This document shows, piece after piece, positions 17,083 to 26,714 of a DNA stretch of 64,000 bases. The notes under the pieces are model-generated. The model had not been told where the DNA came from and did not search any database. It worked only from the letters and a program-made list of their open reading frames with translations. This stretch comes from PALSA-612 sp963765295 (lineage in GTDB: Bacteria > Actinomycetota > Thermoleophilia > Gaiellales > Gaiellaceae): assembly GCA_963765295.1 (NCBI GenBank), contig CAVXVO010000007.1, forward strand, positions 1-64,000, in the 5' to 3' direction. Position 1 is the first letter of the stretch, and every line of letters begins with the position of its first letter. Position numbers and translations under genes: made by a program.

Positions 17083-18227
17083 TGGCGAGGGTCCGCGTCG
17101 AGCGCCGGCTGGAGCAGCCTCTGTGGCTGTCGGTCGCCGTGCCGTTCGCCTCGGTCGGCATCGCCTTCCTGGTCATGGCCGCCGTGCTCGCGGCGACCGG
17201 GCACGAGCCGATCACGACCTACCGGCGCATCTTCGACGCGGCCTTTCTCGGCAGCGCTGCCTGGACCGCGACCCTGCAGTCGGCGACGCCGCTCCTCTTC
17301 ACGGGGCTCGCCGCGTCCGTCGCCTTCCGCATGCGGCTCTACAACATCGGCGCCGAAGGTCAGCTGTACATCGGCGCCATCTGCGGCGCCGGCGCCGCGA
17401 TCTGGCTCGGCCCGCACCACGGCATCGTCTTCACGATCGTGTTCATGTGCGCCTGCTCGGCGGCCGGCGGTGCGCTCTGGGCGCTGATCGCGGGCGTGCT
17501 CAAGGCATTCGCACGGACGAGCGAGATCCTGACGACGCTGATGCTCAACTACGTCGCCGGACAGCTGCTCACGTACCTCATCTTCGACAGTGCCTCCCCC
17601 TGGCGCGACGTCTCGACGGAGCAGGCGCGCTCGTTCCCGCAGGCGGTCCCGCTCGCGGACGGCCAGTTCTGGCCTGCCTGGACACCGTTCGGCATCACCG
17701 TCCCGTTCGGCTTCCTGCTCGCGATCGGCGTCGCGACCGGGCTCGCGTTCCTGTTCCGCTCGACGCGGTTCGGCTTCGAGATGAACGTGATCGGCGACTC
17801 GCCGCAGGCGGCTCGCTACGCCGGGATGCGCACGCGCCGGAAGATCCTGGCCGTGATGGGCATCTCCGGCGCGGTCGCGGGGCTCGGCGGCGCCAGCCAG
17901 GTCGGGGATTTCTCGCACGTCCTGGACGCGAGCCCCCAGGGGCTCCAGGGCGCGAACTACGGCTACGCCGGCATCGTCGTCGCAGCGCTGGCCCGCTACA
18001 ACCCGTTCGCCGTCTGCCTCGTCGGCGTGCTTCTCGGCGGCCTGCAGAACGCCGGACTGTTCCTGCAAGGGCCCGACTTCCCGTCCGGACTCGTCGGCGT
18101 GATGCAGGGGATCATCCTCTTCTGCACGCTCGGGGGCGAGCTCTTGATCCGCTACCGCGTCCGCTTCGGCGGCCCTCCGCGCGTCGCTGAGGAGACCCAG
18201 CCGGCCGCGTCCGGGCCAACGACATGA
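17082..18227 (+). CDS. Nucleoside ABC transporter permease 1
   Basis: The 381-residue protein has about nine membrane helices. It contains the branched-permease family motif NIGAEGQLYIGA (about 86-97), SEILTTLMLNYVA, and FEMNVIGDSPQAARYAGM in the cytoplasmic loop that contacts the ATPase. GTG start shares one base with the ATPase stop (TAGTG), so it is tightly coupled. It pairs with the next permease to form the membrane channel of the nucleoside importer. Confidence 0.88.
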   Translation: MARVRVERRLEQPLWLSVAVPFASVGIAFLVMAAVLAATGHEPITTYRRIFDAAFLGSAAWTATLQSATPLLFTGLAASVAFRMRLYNIGAEGQLYIGAICGAGAAIWLGPHHGIVFTIVFMCACSAAGGALWALIAGVLKAFARTSEILTTLMLNYVAGQLLTYLIFDSASPWRDVSTEQARSFPQAVPLADGQFWPAWTPFGITVPFGFLLAIGVATGLAFLFRSTRFGFEMNVIGDSPQAARYAGMRTRRKILAVMGISGAVAGLGGASQVGDFSHVLDASPQGLQGANYGYAGIVVAALARYNPFAVCLVGVLLGGLQNAGLFLQGPDFPSGLVGVMQGIILFCTLGGELLIRYRVRFGGPPRVAEETQPAASGPTT

Positions 18228-19213
18228 TCAACAACTCGTTCCTCGTGATCGTGCTCGCGCAGGCGGTGCTCTACGGCACGCCGATCCTCTTCGCCGCGCT
18301 CGGCGAGCTGCTCGCGGAGCGCTCCGGGGTGATCAACCTCGGCGTCGAGGGGATGATGCTGGTCGGGGCCGTGATGGGGTTCTGGGCCTCGCAGCGCGCT
18401 CCCGGCCCGGCCGATGTCGCGCTCGTGCTCGCCGTGCTCACGGCTGCGCTCGCCGGGCTCGTGATGGCGGCGATCGTGGCGGTCCTCTGCGTGTCGCTGC
18501 GCGCGAGCCAGATCGTCACCGGCCTGGCGCTGACGATCTTCGCGGGCGGCCTCGGGTTGTCCGCGTACCTGGGCAACGACCTCGGTCTCGCCGACGTCCC
18601 GCCCAAGCACCAGTTCGGGCAGATCGACCTCTTCGGCGGCGCCGACCTACCCGTGATCGGCCCCGTGCTCTTCCACCAGTCCGCGCTCGTCTACGCGTCG
18701 ATCGTGCTCACCGGCGTCATCGCGTTCTATCTCGCGCGGACGCGGTTCGGCCTGAACGTGCGCGCGGTCGGCGAGTCGCCCGACGCGGCGGACACGATGG
18801 GGATCAGCGTCACGCGCTACCGCTACGTGCACGTCCTAGTCGGCGGGGCGCTCGCGGGGGTCGCGGGCTCGTGCTACAGCCTCTCGATCACGGCGGGCTG
18901 GACGTCCGGCGACTCGCTGGTCGGCGGTGCGGGCTGGATCGCGGTCGCGCTCGTGATCTTCTCGTTCTGGCGCGCCGAGCTTTGCCTCGTCGGAGCCTGG
19001 CTGTTCGGCGGCCTCTCCGGCGGGCTGCCCGCGGCGATCCAGGCCCGCAACTACACCGTGATCCCCATGTTCTTCCGGACGCCGGAGTTCCTGAACGCGC
19101 TCCCCTACATCACGACGATCGTCGTCCTCGTCATCATCGCCACCGGCTGGGCCAAGCGGCGGGTCGGTGCGCCGGCGGCTCTCGGGGTGCCGTACGTGCG
19201 GGAGGAGCGATAA
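18224..19213 (+). CDS. Nucleoside ABC transporter permease 2
   Basis: The 329-residue protein, with about eight membrane helices, belongs to the same branched-permease superfamily: ERSGVINLGVEGMMLVGA (about 31-48), SQIVTGLALTIFAGGL, and RFGLNVRAVGESPDAADTMG as the ATPase-contact loop. Its ATG overlaps the stop of permease 1 (ATGA). The xanthine-dehydrogenase-type genes begin nine bases after its stop, so uptake and oxidation are probably expressed from one transcript. Confidence 0.88.
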   Translation: MINNSFLVIVLAQAVLYGTPILFAALGELLAERSGVINLGVEGMMLVGAVMGFWASQRAPGPADVALVLAVLTAALAGLVMAAIVAVLCVSLRASQIVTGLALTIFAGGLGLSAYLGNDLGLADVPPKHQFGQIDLFGGADLPVIGPVLFHQSALVYASIVLTGVIAFYLARTRFGLNVRAVGESPDAADTMGISVTRYRYVHVLVGGALAGVAGSCYSLSITAGWTSGDSLVGGAGWIAVALVIFSFWRAELCLVGAWLFGGLSGGLPAAIQARNYTVIPMFFRTPEFLNALPYITTIVVLVIIATGWAKRRVGAPAALGVPYVREER

Positions 19214-19222
19214 CGTGACTCG

Positions 19223-20017
19223 ATGGACGTCCTGACGCCGCGCTCGCTCGACGAGGCGCTCCAGCTGAAGGCCGAGCATCCCGGCTCCGTGCCGATCGCA
19301 GGCGGGACCGACCTGATGGTCGAGCTCAACTTCGACCGGCGCCGGCCAGACGTGATCCTGAACCTGGGCGAGGTGGCCGAGTTGCGCGGCTTCTCGCACG
19401 AGGACGGACTGCTCAGGCTCGGCGCCGGGCTGACCTATGCCGAGGCGATGGCGGAGCCGCTGCGCTCGCTGCTGCCGGCGCTCGCCGAGGCATCGCGGAC
19501 CGTCGGCTCGCCGCAGATCCGCAACCGCGGGACCCTGGGCGGGAACCTCGGCACGGCTTCGCCTGCCGGCGACTCGCTGCCGCCGCTTCTCGTCGAGGAC
19601 GCCGAGGTCGAGGTCGCGAATACCGGTGGGACACGCCGGATCGCGCTCGACCGGTTCCTGCTCGGGCCGAAACGGAACGCGCTCGCGTCGGAGGAGCTGA
19701 TCGTCGCGGTGCTCGTCCGGCCGTCGGGCGCGCCGCAGACGTTCATGAAGGTCGGCCCGCGGAACGCGATGGTGATCGCCGTGTGCTCGCTGGCCGTGTC
19801 CGCCGACCGCGAGCGCGGCGAGCTTCGCGCCGCGTTCGGCTCGGCCGGCCCCGTGCCTGCGCTCGTGCGCGCGCCGCTCGCCGACGCCGAGGGATTCCCG
19901 GCACTCGTCGCCTCGGCCGCGAGCCCGATCGACGACGTCCGCGGTACGGCCGCCTACCGCCGCCATGCCCTGCGCGTCCTGACCGCGCGCGGCCTCGACC
20001 GGTGCCTCGCGGCATGA
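19223..20017 (+). CDS. Xanthine dehydrogenase-type FAD-binding subunit
   Basis: The 264-residue protein has the FAD motifs of the CoxM/XdhB family: VPIAGGTDLMVELN (about 27-40) and IRNRGTLGGNLGTASPAGDSLPPL in the middle (isoalloxazine region), then a C-terminal domain. It carries electrons from the 2Fe-2S subunit to NAD or another acceptor. With the following two subunits it would form a molybdenum hydroxylase. The purine context (nucleoside importer, adenine deaminase, urate genes) argues for hypoxanthine/xanthine rather than CO as substrate. Confidence 0.85.
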   Translation: MDVLTPRSLDEALQLKAEHPGSVPIAGGTDLMVELNFDRRRPDVILNLGEVAELRGFSHEDGLLRLGAGLTYAEAMAEPLRSLLPALAEASRTVGSPQIRNRGTLGGNLGTASPAGDSLPPLLVEDAEVEVANTGGTRRIALDRFLLGPKRNALASEELIVAVLVRPSGAPQTFMKVGPRNAMVIAVCSLAVSADRERGELRAAFGSAGPVPALVRAPLADAEGFPALVASAASPIDDVRGTAAYRRHALRVLTARGLDRCLAA

Positions 20018-20037
20018 ACGCTCTGTCGGTTTCCCCC

Positions 20038-20067
20038 GGGGCCTCCGGCCCCTTTGCCCCCGTTTTT
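20038..20067 (+). terminator. Terminator-like hairpin between the FAD and Fe-S subunit genes
   Basis: GGGGCC-tcc-GGCCCC (20038-20052) followed by TTT and, eight bases later, TTTTT. The shape is that of a weak intrinsic terminator inside an operon, so it may tune expression of the downstream subunits. Confidence 0.45.
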
Positions 20068-20083
20068 GAGCGTAGCGCGGGAA

Positions 20084-20117
20084 TTCGTCACGTGTCTGGA
20101 GACGCATGTGTGACGAA
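20084..20117. repeat. Inverted repeat before the Fe-S subunit gene
   Basis: TTCGTCAC (20084-20091) and GTGACGAA (20110-20117) are a perfect 8-base inverted repeat enclosing a small GTCT-gg-AGAC hairpin. It could be an operator or an RNA element for the Fe-S gene starting at 20134. Nothing else in the spacer 20018-20133 looks coding. Confidence 0.45.
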
Positions 20118-20133
20118 ATCGGAGGCGTCGCGC

Positions 20134-20593
20134 ATGAGGATCGAAGCTGACCGTCAACGGCGACCGGCGCGAGGCCGACGTCTGGCCCGGCGAGAGCCTG
20201 CTCTTCGCGCTCCGCGAGCGGCTCGGGCTGCCCGGGTCGAAGAACGCCTGCGAGCAGGGCGAGTGCGGCTCGTGCTCGGTCCTGCTCGACGGGCAGCTCG
20301 TCTGCTCCTGCCTCGTCCTCGCCGCGCAGGCGGACGGGCACGACGTCGTGACCGTCGAGGGGCTTGCGGGCGAGGAGGGCGAGCTCCATCCGGTGCAGGA
20401 CGCCTTCGTCCAGGCGGGGGCCGTCCAGTGCGGCTTCTGCACGCCCGGGCTCGTCGTCGCCGCGGCCGACCTGCTCCGCCGAACACAGGGGCCTTCCGAC
20501 GACGAGATCCGCGAGGCCCTCTCCGGCAATCTCTGCCGCTGCACGGGGTACCAGAAGATCCTCGAAGCCGTCAGGCTGGCGGCCGGCTCGTGA
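20134..20593 (+). CDS. Xanthine dehydrogenase-type 2Fe-2S subunit (frameshift after start)
   Basis: The frame reading KLTVNG..., then CEQGECGSCSVLLDGQLVCSC (first plant-type cluster) and CGFCTPG ... LSGNLCRCTGY (second cluster) is a complete two-cluster subunit of about 150 residues. An in-frame TGA just upstream means it cannot start in its own frame. Dropping the G at 20143 from ATGAGGATCGAAG gives MRIKLTVNG, the usual start of the family. So a one-base insertion right after the start codon, natural or an error, breaks the gene as given. Confidence 0.75.
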
Positions 20594-22886
20594 GCACCGC
20601 CGCGCCCCCGTCTGTGGCGCGCTGCCGGGCTTTGCCCGGGAGCGCTGCCGGCAAGTCCAGCCTCGAGCTCGGCCGGGTCGGCGAGAGCGTCGCGCGAGTC
20701 GATGGGATTCCGAAGACGACCGGCGAGTTCGCGTACTCGAGCGACCTGGTGGCGGCGGGAATGCTCTGGGGGCACACGCTCCGCAGCCCGCACGCGCACG
20801 CGCGAATCCGCGGGATCGACATCTCCGAGGCGGTGACGATGGCAGGGGTCCATGCGGTGCTCACGCACGAGGACGTCCCCGGGCGACAAGCACTACGGGC
20901 TCGAGTTCCCGGATCAGCCGGTGCTCGCGATCGACCGCGTCCGCTACTTCGGCGAGGCGGTCGCGTCGTCGCAGCCGAGCATCCCGAGCAGGCGCAGGCG
21001 CGCTGCAGCGGCGATCGTCGTCGACTACGAGCCGCTCGAGCCCGTGGTCGACCCCGAGCGCGCGACCGAGCAGGAGCCGCTCCACCGCGGCCGGCCGACC
21101 GCCGGGCACGGCTACCTCGACGATCCGCGTCCGAACGTGATCAGGTCGATGGCGTCCGCCACGGCGATCCCGAGACGACGGGCGACGTGAGCGTCGAGGG
21201 CGTCTACGAGGTCGGGACGCAGGACCAGGCGTTCCTCGGGCCGGAGTCGGGGCTCGCCGTGCCGGACGGGGAGGGCGGCGTCGACATCTACGTCGCCACG
21301 CAATGGCTCCACGTCGACCGCGACCAGGTCGCGCCCTGCCTCGGGCTCCAGCCGGAGCAGGTGCGCATCCACCTCGGCGGGGTCGGCGGCGCGTTCGGCG
21401 GCCGCGAGGACCTGTCGATGCAGATCCACGGCGCGCTGCTCGCGCTGCACACGTCCCGGCCGGTCAAGATCGTCTACAGCCGCGAGGAGTCGTTCACGGG
21501 CCACGTGCACCGCCACCCGGCGCGGATCTGGGCCGAGCACCGCGCGACGCTCGACGGGCGGCTCGTGAACGTCCGCATGCGGATCCTGCTCGACGGCGGG
21601 GCCTACGCCTCGAGCTCGACCGCGGTCGTCGCGAATGCCTGCGCGTTCGCCGTGCGGGCCGTACCGCGTGCGACAACGCGCTGATCGAGGGCTACCGTCG
21701 TCTACTCGAACAACCCGCCCTGCGGCGCGATGCGCGGCTTCGGCGCCGTGCAGACCTGCTTCGCCCACGAGGCGCAGATGGACAGGCTCGCCGCGGCGCT
21801 CGACATCGATCCCGGTCGAGCTGCGGCTCCTGAACGCGCTCGAGTCCGGCGACGTGCTGCCGACGGGCCAGGCGATCACCGGCGCGTTCCCGGTCGCGGA
21901 GGTCATTCGCTCGAGCGGCCGCGCTCGACCCGCCCGAGCCGGAGGAGCTCCCGCGCGACCCGATGCGGCTGCCCGGCGGTTCCGGCAACACCACGCACGG
22001 CCAGGGCGTCCGCCGCGGCATCGGCTTCGCGGTCGGCTTCAAGAACATCTGCTACTCGGAGGGGTTCGACGACTCCTGCGCCGCCCGTGTTCGGCTCTTC
22101 GGTCGTCGGCGGCGAGCCTCGGGCCGAGGTCGACTGCGCGGCGGCCGAGGTCGGGCAGGGCGTCGTCGAGCGATCGATGCTCCAGGTGGCGCGAACCGAG
22201 CTCGGCGTCGACGACGTCGTCGCTCGCGCCCGCGGATCGACGGTCGGAGTCGGCTCCGCAGGCTCTGCGTCCGCGTCGCGCATGACGTGGATGGCGGCCG
22301 GCGCCGTCCAGCTCGCGTGCCGGGCGCTGCGCTCGAGGAGCACCGGCGCACAGCGGCGGCGAGGTCGACGTCGAGCGCGTCTACCGGCATCTCGCGGACG
22401 CTGGCCGCTCGATCCCGGAGACGGGTCAGATCACCGGACGGGCCCGTCGCACGTCTCGCTTCGCCTGCGCGGCGCATGCGCGTCGTGGCGGAGGTCGACG
22501 TCGAGCTCGGCCTGACGCGGCTCGTCTGGATCGGGACGGCGCAGGACGTCGGCAAGGCGCTCAACCCGCAGGCCGTCCACGGCCAGATCGAGGGCGGCAC
22601 GGCGCAGGGAATCGGGCTCGCGCTGATGGAGGAGATCCAGACCCGGGACGGCCTGATCACGAACGCGAGCTTCACCGACTACCTGATCCCGACCTTCCTC
22701 GACGTGCCGCCGCTCACAGCCGAGCTCGTCGAGGACCCGGCGACCCGGCGCGCCGTACGGGCTGAAGGGCGTCGGCGAGCCGCCCACGATCGTCTCGACG
22801 GCCGCCGTCGTCTCCGCGCTGCGCGCGGCGAGCGGGCGCGAGCTCACCCGGGTTCCCGTCCGGCCCGACGACATCGTCGGTCTGAT
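20590..22886 (+). pseudogene. Xanthine dehydrogenase-type molybdopterin subunit, many frameshifts
   Basis: Fragments in all three frames line up as one molybdenum-hydroxylase large subunit: VGESVARVDGIPKTTGEFAY (first frame, GTG start at 20590), DKHYGLEFPDQPVLAIDRVRYFGEAVA, GVYEVGTQDQAFLGPESGLA, GGVGGAFGGRED, NNPPCGAMRGFGAVQ, VELRLLNALESGDVLPTGQ, GKALNPQAVHGQIEGG and YGLKGVGEPPTIVSTAAVVSAL at the end. At least eight frame changes are needed, several from one extra or missing G (for example CCCGGGCGAC at about 20881). As written it cannot make a working protein. The exact end is uncertain because the last segment runs in frame into the next gene. Confidence 0.75.
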
Positions 22887-24599
22887 GAGCCTCGCGCGCC
22901 GCATCGCCGTCGCTCGCGGCGACGAGCCCGCCGACCTCGTGTCGGGGCGGCCGTGTCCTGTCGGTGTTCACGCGCGAGTGGCTCGACGTCGACGTCGCCG
23001 TCGCCGACGGCTACGTCGCCGGGCTCGGCGAGCTACGACGGGCGGCGAGCGGCTCGACGCGTCGGGTCGGTACGTCGTGCCGGGCTTCATCGACGCGCAC
23101 GTGCACATCGAGTCGTCGAAGCTGATCGTCGACGAGTTCGCGCGGCTCGTGCTGCCGCTCGGCACGACCGCGGTCGTCGCCGACCCGCACGAGATCGCGA
23201 ACGTGCTCGGGACGGACGGCGTCCACTGGCTGCTCGACGTCTGCGACGGGACTGCCGCTCGACGTCTGGGTCATGGCCTCGTCGTGCGTGCCCGCGTCCG
23301 CGTTCGAGTCGCCGCGCCGCCCGCTGACGCTCGGCGACCTCGCAGGGCGCTGCTTCGCCGGCGGCACGTGCTCGGCGCTCGCCGAGATGATGAACTTCCC
23401 CGGCGTCATCGCCGGCGACGAGGCCGAGCTGGCGCAAGCTCGAGCTGCGCGGCGCCGAGCACGTCGACGGTCACGCCCCCGGCGTGCTCGGCAGGCGACC
23501 TGCAGGCGTACGCTGGCCGCCGGCATCCGCTCCGACCACGAGGCGTACACGCTCGAGGAGGGCCGGGAAGCGCCGCGGGCCGCATGTGGGTGCTGATCCG
23601 CGAGGCCTCGATCGCGCGCAACCTGCGCGCGCTCGCTGCCGCTCGTGGCGCGAGTTCGGGCCGCGAGCGCTGCGCGTTCTGCACCGACGACCGCGAGCCC
23701 GACTTCGTCGTCCGGGAGGGCCACGTCGAACCGATCGTGCCGCGACGCGGTCGCGCTCGGCGTCGTCTCCCGAGGACGCGCTGGTGATGGCCACGCTGCA
23801 ACCCGGCCACGTGCCACGGCCTCGACCGACTCGGGCGCGATCGCGCCCGGCTACCGGCCGATCTGCTGCTGCTTCGCCGACCTCGAGCGGTTCGTCCCGG
23901 AGCTCGTGCTGAAGTCGGGGCGGCCACGTGGTCGAGTTCCCGCGCCCGGTCGTGCCCGACTGGGTGCAAGCGCAGACGGTGCACGTCGCGCCCGTCGGCT
24001 CGAACGACTTCCACGTTCCCTCGACCGGGCGGCCAGGCGCGCGTGATCGAGACTCGTCCCCGGCCAGCTCGTCACCGACGCGCTGCATCGAGGACCTGAC
24101 GGTCGAGCACGGGTTCGCGGTCGCCGATCCCGGCGCGCGACCTCGCCAAGGTCGCCGTCGTCGAGCGCCACCACGGAACGGGCCGGATCGGGCTCGGCTT
24201 CGTCCGCGGGTTCGGCCTGCAGCGCGGGCGCGTTCGCGTCGACGGTCGCCCACGACGCGCACAACATCGTCGTGCGTCGGCGTCGACGACGACGACATCG
24301 CGCGGGCCGTCGCGCGGCTCGGCGAGCTCGGCGGCGGGCTCGTCGTCGTCGAGAGCCGCGGCGTGCGCGCCGAGCTGCCGCTGCCCGTCGCCGGGCTGCT
24401 GTCCGAGGCGCCGGCCGCCGAGGTCGTCGAGCAGTCACGCGAGTGCGTCGCGGGCGCTCGCCGAGCTCGGCTGCACGGTCGACTCGCCGTTCAGGCGCTT
24501 GCGTTCCTCGCGCTCTCGGTGATCCCGATCCTGAAGCTGACCGACCAGGGCCTGGTCGACGTGGACGAGTTCCGCCTCGTTCCGCTCGCCGCCGACTAG
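22885..24599 (+). pseudogene. ade: Adenine deaminase, many frameshifts
   Basis: Pieces in shifting frames assemble into an adenine deaminase (AdeC type): MSLARRIAVARGDEPADLV at 22885, GFIDAHVHIESSKLI with the metal-binding HxH, ADPHEIANVLG, LAEMMNFPGVIAGDEAEL, FCTDDREP, and an intact C-terminal part VARLGELGGGLVVVESRGVR ... LTDQGLVDVDEFRLVPL. The enzyme would turn adenine into hypoxanthine, the substrate of the xanthine-dehydrogenase-type genes upstream. Frame changes occur about every 100-200 bases up to about 24450. I read this as the same error or decay process as in the preceding gene. Confidence 0.75.
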
Positions 24600-24607
24600 A
24601 CCGTCGC

Positions 24608-25057
24608 CTAGCGGCGGAGCGTGAGCGCGGCGCCGGCTGCGAGCAGCAGGATGCCGAGCACGCGTGGCCAGTTGAGCGGAATGCTCTTCTGCCCGAGCAG
24701 CCCGTAGCGGTCGATCAGCGCCGCCATCGCGAGGTTGCCGGCGATCACGAGCGCGATCGTCGCCGCGACTCCGATCCGCGGCGGCCCGACGGTGATCGCG
24801 AGGATGATGAAGGCGCTCAACATGCCGCCGGTCCAGAGCCAGAGCGGCTGACGGGCGGCAGCTCCGATCCCGCTGAAGCTCCGACTCACGACCAGGAGCG
24901 CCGTGACGCCGATGACGGCCGAGATCATCGTCGAGAACGCGACGGCGCCGAAGATGCCGACGCGGTCGCCGAGCTTGCCCATGACGGCGGCCTGCACGGA
25001 GCCACCGAGCCCGGCGGCGAGAGACAGCGTGACCGCGAGGGCGCTCCCGGCGGACAT
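24608..25057 (-). CDS. DMT-superfamily small transporter (DUF606/YdcZ type)
   Basis: The 149-residue protein has five hydrophobic helices and matches half-size DMT proteins: GGSVQAAVMGKLGDRVG near the start, LGAGL-like and WTGGMLSAFIIL in the middle, DRYGLLGQKSIPLNWPRVLGILLL near the end. The substrate is unknown. The ATG at 25057 is fixed by TATGGT six bases upstream. It is convergent with adenine deaminase, nine bases from its stop, so purine export or import is possible but unproven. Confidence 0.75.
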   Translation of the reverse strand: MSAGSALAVTLSLAAGLGGSVQAAVMGKLGDRVGIFGAVAFSTMISAVIGVTALLVVSRSFSGIGAAARQPLWLWTGGMLSAFIILAITVGPPRIGVAATIALVIAGNLAMAALIDRYGLLGQKSIPLNWPRVLGILLLAAGAALTLRR

Positions 25058-25079
25058 CGGCCAACCATAAGCTTCCCTC
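25058..25079. promoter_or_regulatory. Overlapping divergent leaderless promoters
   Basis: Only 22 bases separate the two start codons. TATGGT (complement of 25064-25069) is six bases from the minus ATG, and TAAGCT (25068-25073) is six bases from the plus GTG. The two hexamers share two bases. Confidence 0.6.
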
Positions 25080-25898
25080 GTGACGGAGCCCTCGGCACCC
25101 ACGCCGCGCACGCCGGACGAGCTCGGCTTCGAGCGCATCGTCTACGAGAAGGCGCCGCCGCGGGCGACGATCACGCTCGACCGGCCGGAGCGGCTGAACG
25201 CGTTCGACTTCCGGATGCTGCGCGAGCTCGCCAGGGCCGCCGAGGACGCGTCCTGGGACGACGACATCCGCGTCGTCGTCGTGACCGGGGCCGGCCGGGC
25301 GTTCTGCGTCGGCGCCGACCTGAAGGAGTGGCAGGCGGACTACCTCGGCAACCCCTCCGCCTACTGGAAGTGGTTCGGCGCCTTCAAGGACATGCACGAC
25401 AAGCTGCGCGAGATCGGCAAGCCGACACTCGCACGGATCAACGGGATCTGCGTCGGCGGCGGCAACGAGCTGCAGATGGCCTGCGACCTGGCGGTGATGG
25501 TCGACGACGCGTACATCCGCCACGTCGGGCTCGAGCACGGCTCGGTGCCGGCCGGCGGCGCGACGCAGTGGCTGCCGGTGATGGTCGGCGAGCGGCGCGC
25601 CCGCGAGATCGTGATGCTCTGCGAGGAGATCCCCGCCGCGAAGGCCGCCGAGTGGGGGCTCGTGAACCGCGTCGTCCCGGCCGCGGAGCTGGACGCGACC
25701 GTGGACGCCCTCGTCGAACAGCTCGCGGCCAAGCTCCCGCAGACGACGCGCTACGCGAAGCAGCAGCTCAACTTCTGGCGCGATCTCGCCTGGCACCAGA
25801 CGGTCAACCATGCGCGCGACTGGCTCGCGCTGTCGATGCTCGGCGACGAGGCGCAGGGCGCGGTCAAGGGCTTCGTCGACCGGAAGCGCGATGGCTGA
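25080..25898 (+). CDS. Enoyl-CoA hydratase/isomerase family protein
   Basis: The 272-residue crotonase-fold protein has LDRPERLNAFDFRML (about 38-52), the oxyanion-hole segment VVVTGAGRAFCVGADLKEW, INGICVGGGNELQMACDLAV, and a C-terminal trimerisation helix. Where ordinary hydratases have two catalytic glutamates, the second region here reads GLEHGSVPAGGATQWLP, so the reaction may differ from simple hydration (other crotonases are decarboxylases, isomerases or hydrolases). GTG start; its end overlaps the next crotonase by eight bases, so they are co-expressed. Confidence 0.8.
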   Translation: MTEPSAPTPRTPDELGFERIVYEKAPPRATITLDRPERLNAFDFRMLRELARAAEDASWDDDIRVVVVTGAGRAFCVGADLKEWQADYLGNPSAYWKWFGAFKDMHDKLREIGKPTLARINGICVGGGNELQMACDLAVMVDDAYIRHVGLEHGSVPAGGATQWLPVMVGERRAREIVMLCEEIPAAKAAEWGLVNRVVPAAELDATVDALVEQLAAKLPQTTRYAKQQLNFWRDLAWHQTVNHARDWLALSMLGDEAQGAVKGFVDRKRDG

Positions 25899-26676
25899 GG
25901 CCGACCGGCTCGTCCTCGTCGAGCGCGACCCCGGGCGCGGGATCGCGACCGTGGCGCTCAACCGGCCCGAGCGGCTGAACGCGCTCAGCGAGCCGCTGGT
26001 GGCCGAGCTGGTCGCGGCGCTGCGCGAGCTCGACGACGACGACGCTGTCCGCTGCATCGTCCTCACGGGCTCGGAGCAGGCATTCGCCGCCGGCGCCGAC
26101 ATCGGCGAGCTCGCGACCGCGACCGCGATGGACATGCTCGATGCGAGGCGTCGTGACCGCTGGGCAGAGCTCCGCGCCGTCCGGACGCCGGTCGTCGCCG
26201 CCGTCTCCGGCTACTGCCTCGGCGGCGGCTGCGAGCTTGCGATGTGCTGCGACCTGATCGTCGCCTCCGAGACGGCGCAGTTCGGGCAGCCTGAAACCGC
26301 CCTCGGCCTTCTCCCCGGCGCCGGCGGCACGCAGCGGCTGACGCACGCAGTCGGAAAGGCGCTGGCGATGGACGTGATCCTCTCCGGTCGCCGCCTGACC
26401 GCACAGGAGGCGCTCGCGGCCGGGCTGGCGGCGCGGGTCGTCCCGGCCGGGACCTGGCTCGAGGACGCGAAGGCGCTCGCGGCGGAGATCGCCGCCCGCG
26501 GCCCGGTCGCGAGCCGGCTCGCCAAGGAAGCCGTCAACCGCGCGCACGAGGGCCCGCTGACGTTCGGGCTCGACTACGAGCGGCGTCTCCTCTGCCTCGC
26601 GCTCGCTTCCGAGGACGCGAAGGAAGGCCTGAACGCGTTCCTCGAGAAGCGGCCGCCGGAGTTCAAGGGCCGCTGA
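25891..26676 (+). CDS. Enoyl-CoA hydratase
   Basis: A 261-residue crotonase with both expected glutamate positions: SGYCLGGGCELAMCCDLIVA and FGQPETALGLLPGAGGTQRL, plus AAGADIGEL as the CoA-binding oxyanion loop and EGLNAFLEKRPPEFKGR as the C-terminal signature. It should hydrate 2-enoyl-CoA in beta-oxidation of fatty or aromatic acids. The ATG lies within the end of the preceding crotonase gene. The universal stress protein that follows after 38 bases probably has its own start signals. Confidence 0.88.
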   Translation: MAEADRLVLVERDPGRGIATVALNRPERLNALSEPLVAELVAALRELDDDDAVRCIVLTGSEQAFAAGADIGELATATAMDMLDARRRDRWAELRAVRTPVVAAVSGYCLGGGCELAMCCDLIVASETAQFGQPETALGLLPGAGGTQRLTHAVGKALAMDVILSGRRLTAQEALAAGLAARVVPAGTWLEDAKALAAEIAARGPVASRLAKEAVNRAHEGPLTFGLDYERRLLCLALASEDAKEGLNAFLEKRPPEFKGR

Positions 26677-26714
26677 TCCTGCATCCCGTGACGGGGTAGG
26701 GGAGAATTGAGGAC

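Noticed and set aside
19223..22886. Reading the molybdenum hydroxylase as carbon monoxide dehydrogenase (coxMSL)
   Set aside because: The sequence of the subunits alone does not decide, but the setting between a nucleoside importer and adenine deaminase favours a purine oxidase. The active-site loop reads PPCGAMRGFGA, without the AYRCSFR pattern of form I CO dehydrogenase.
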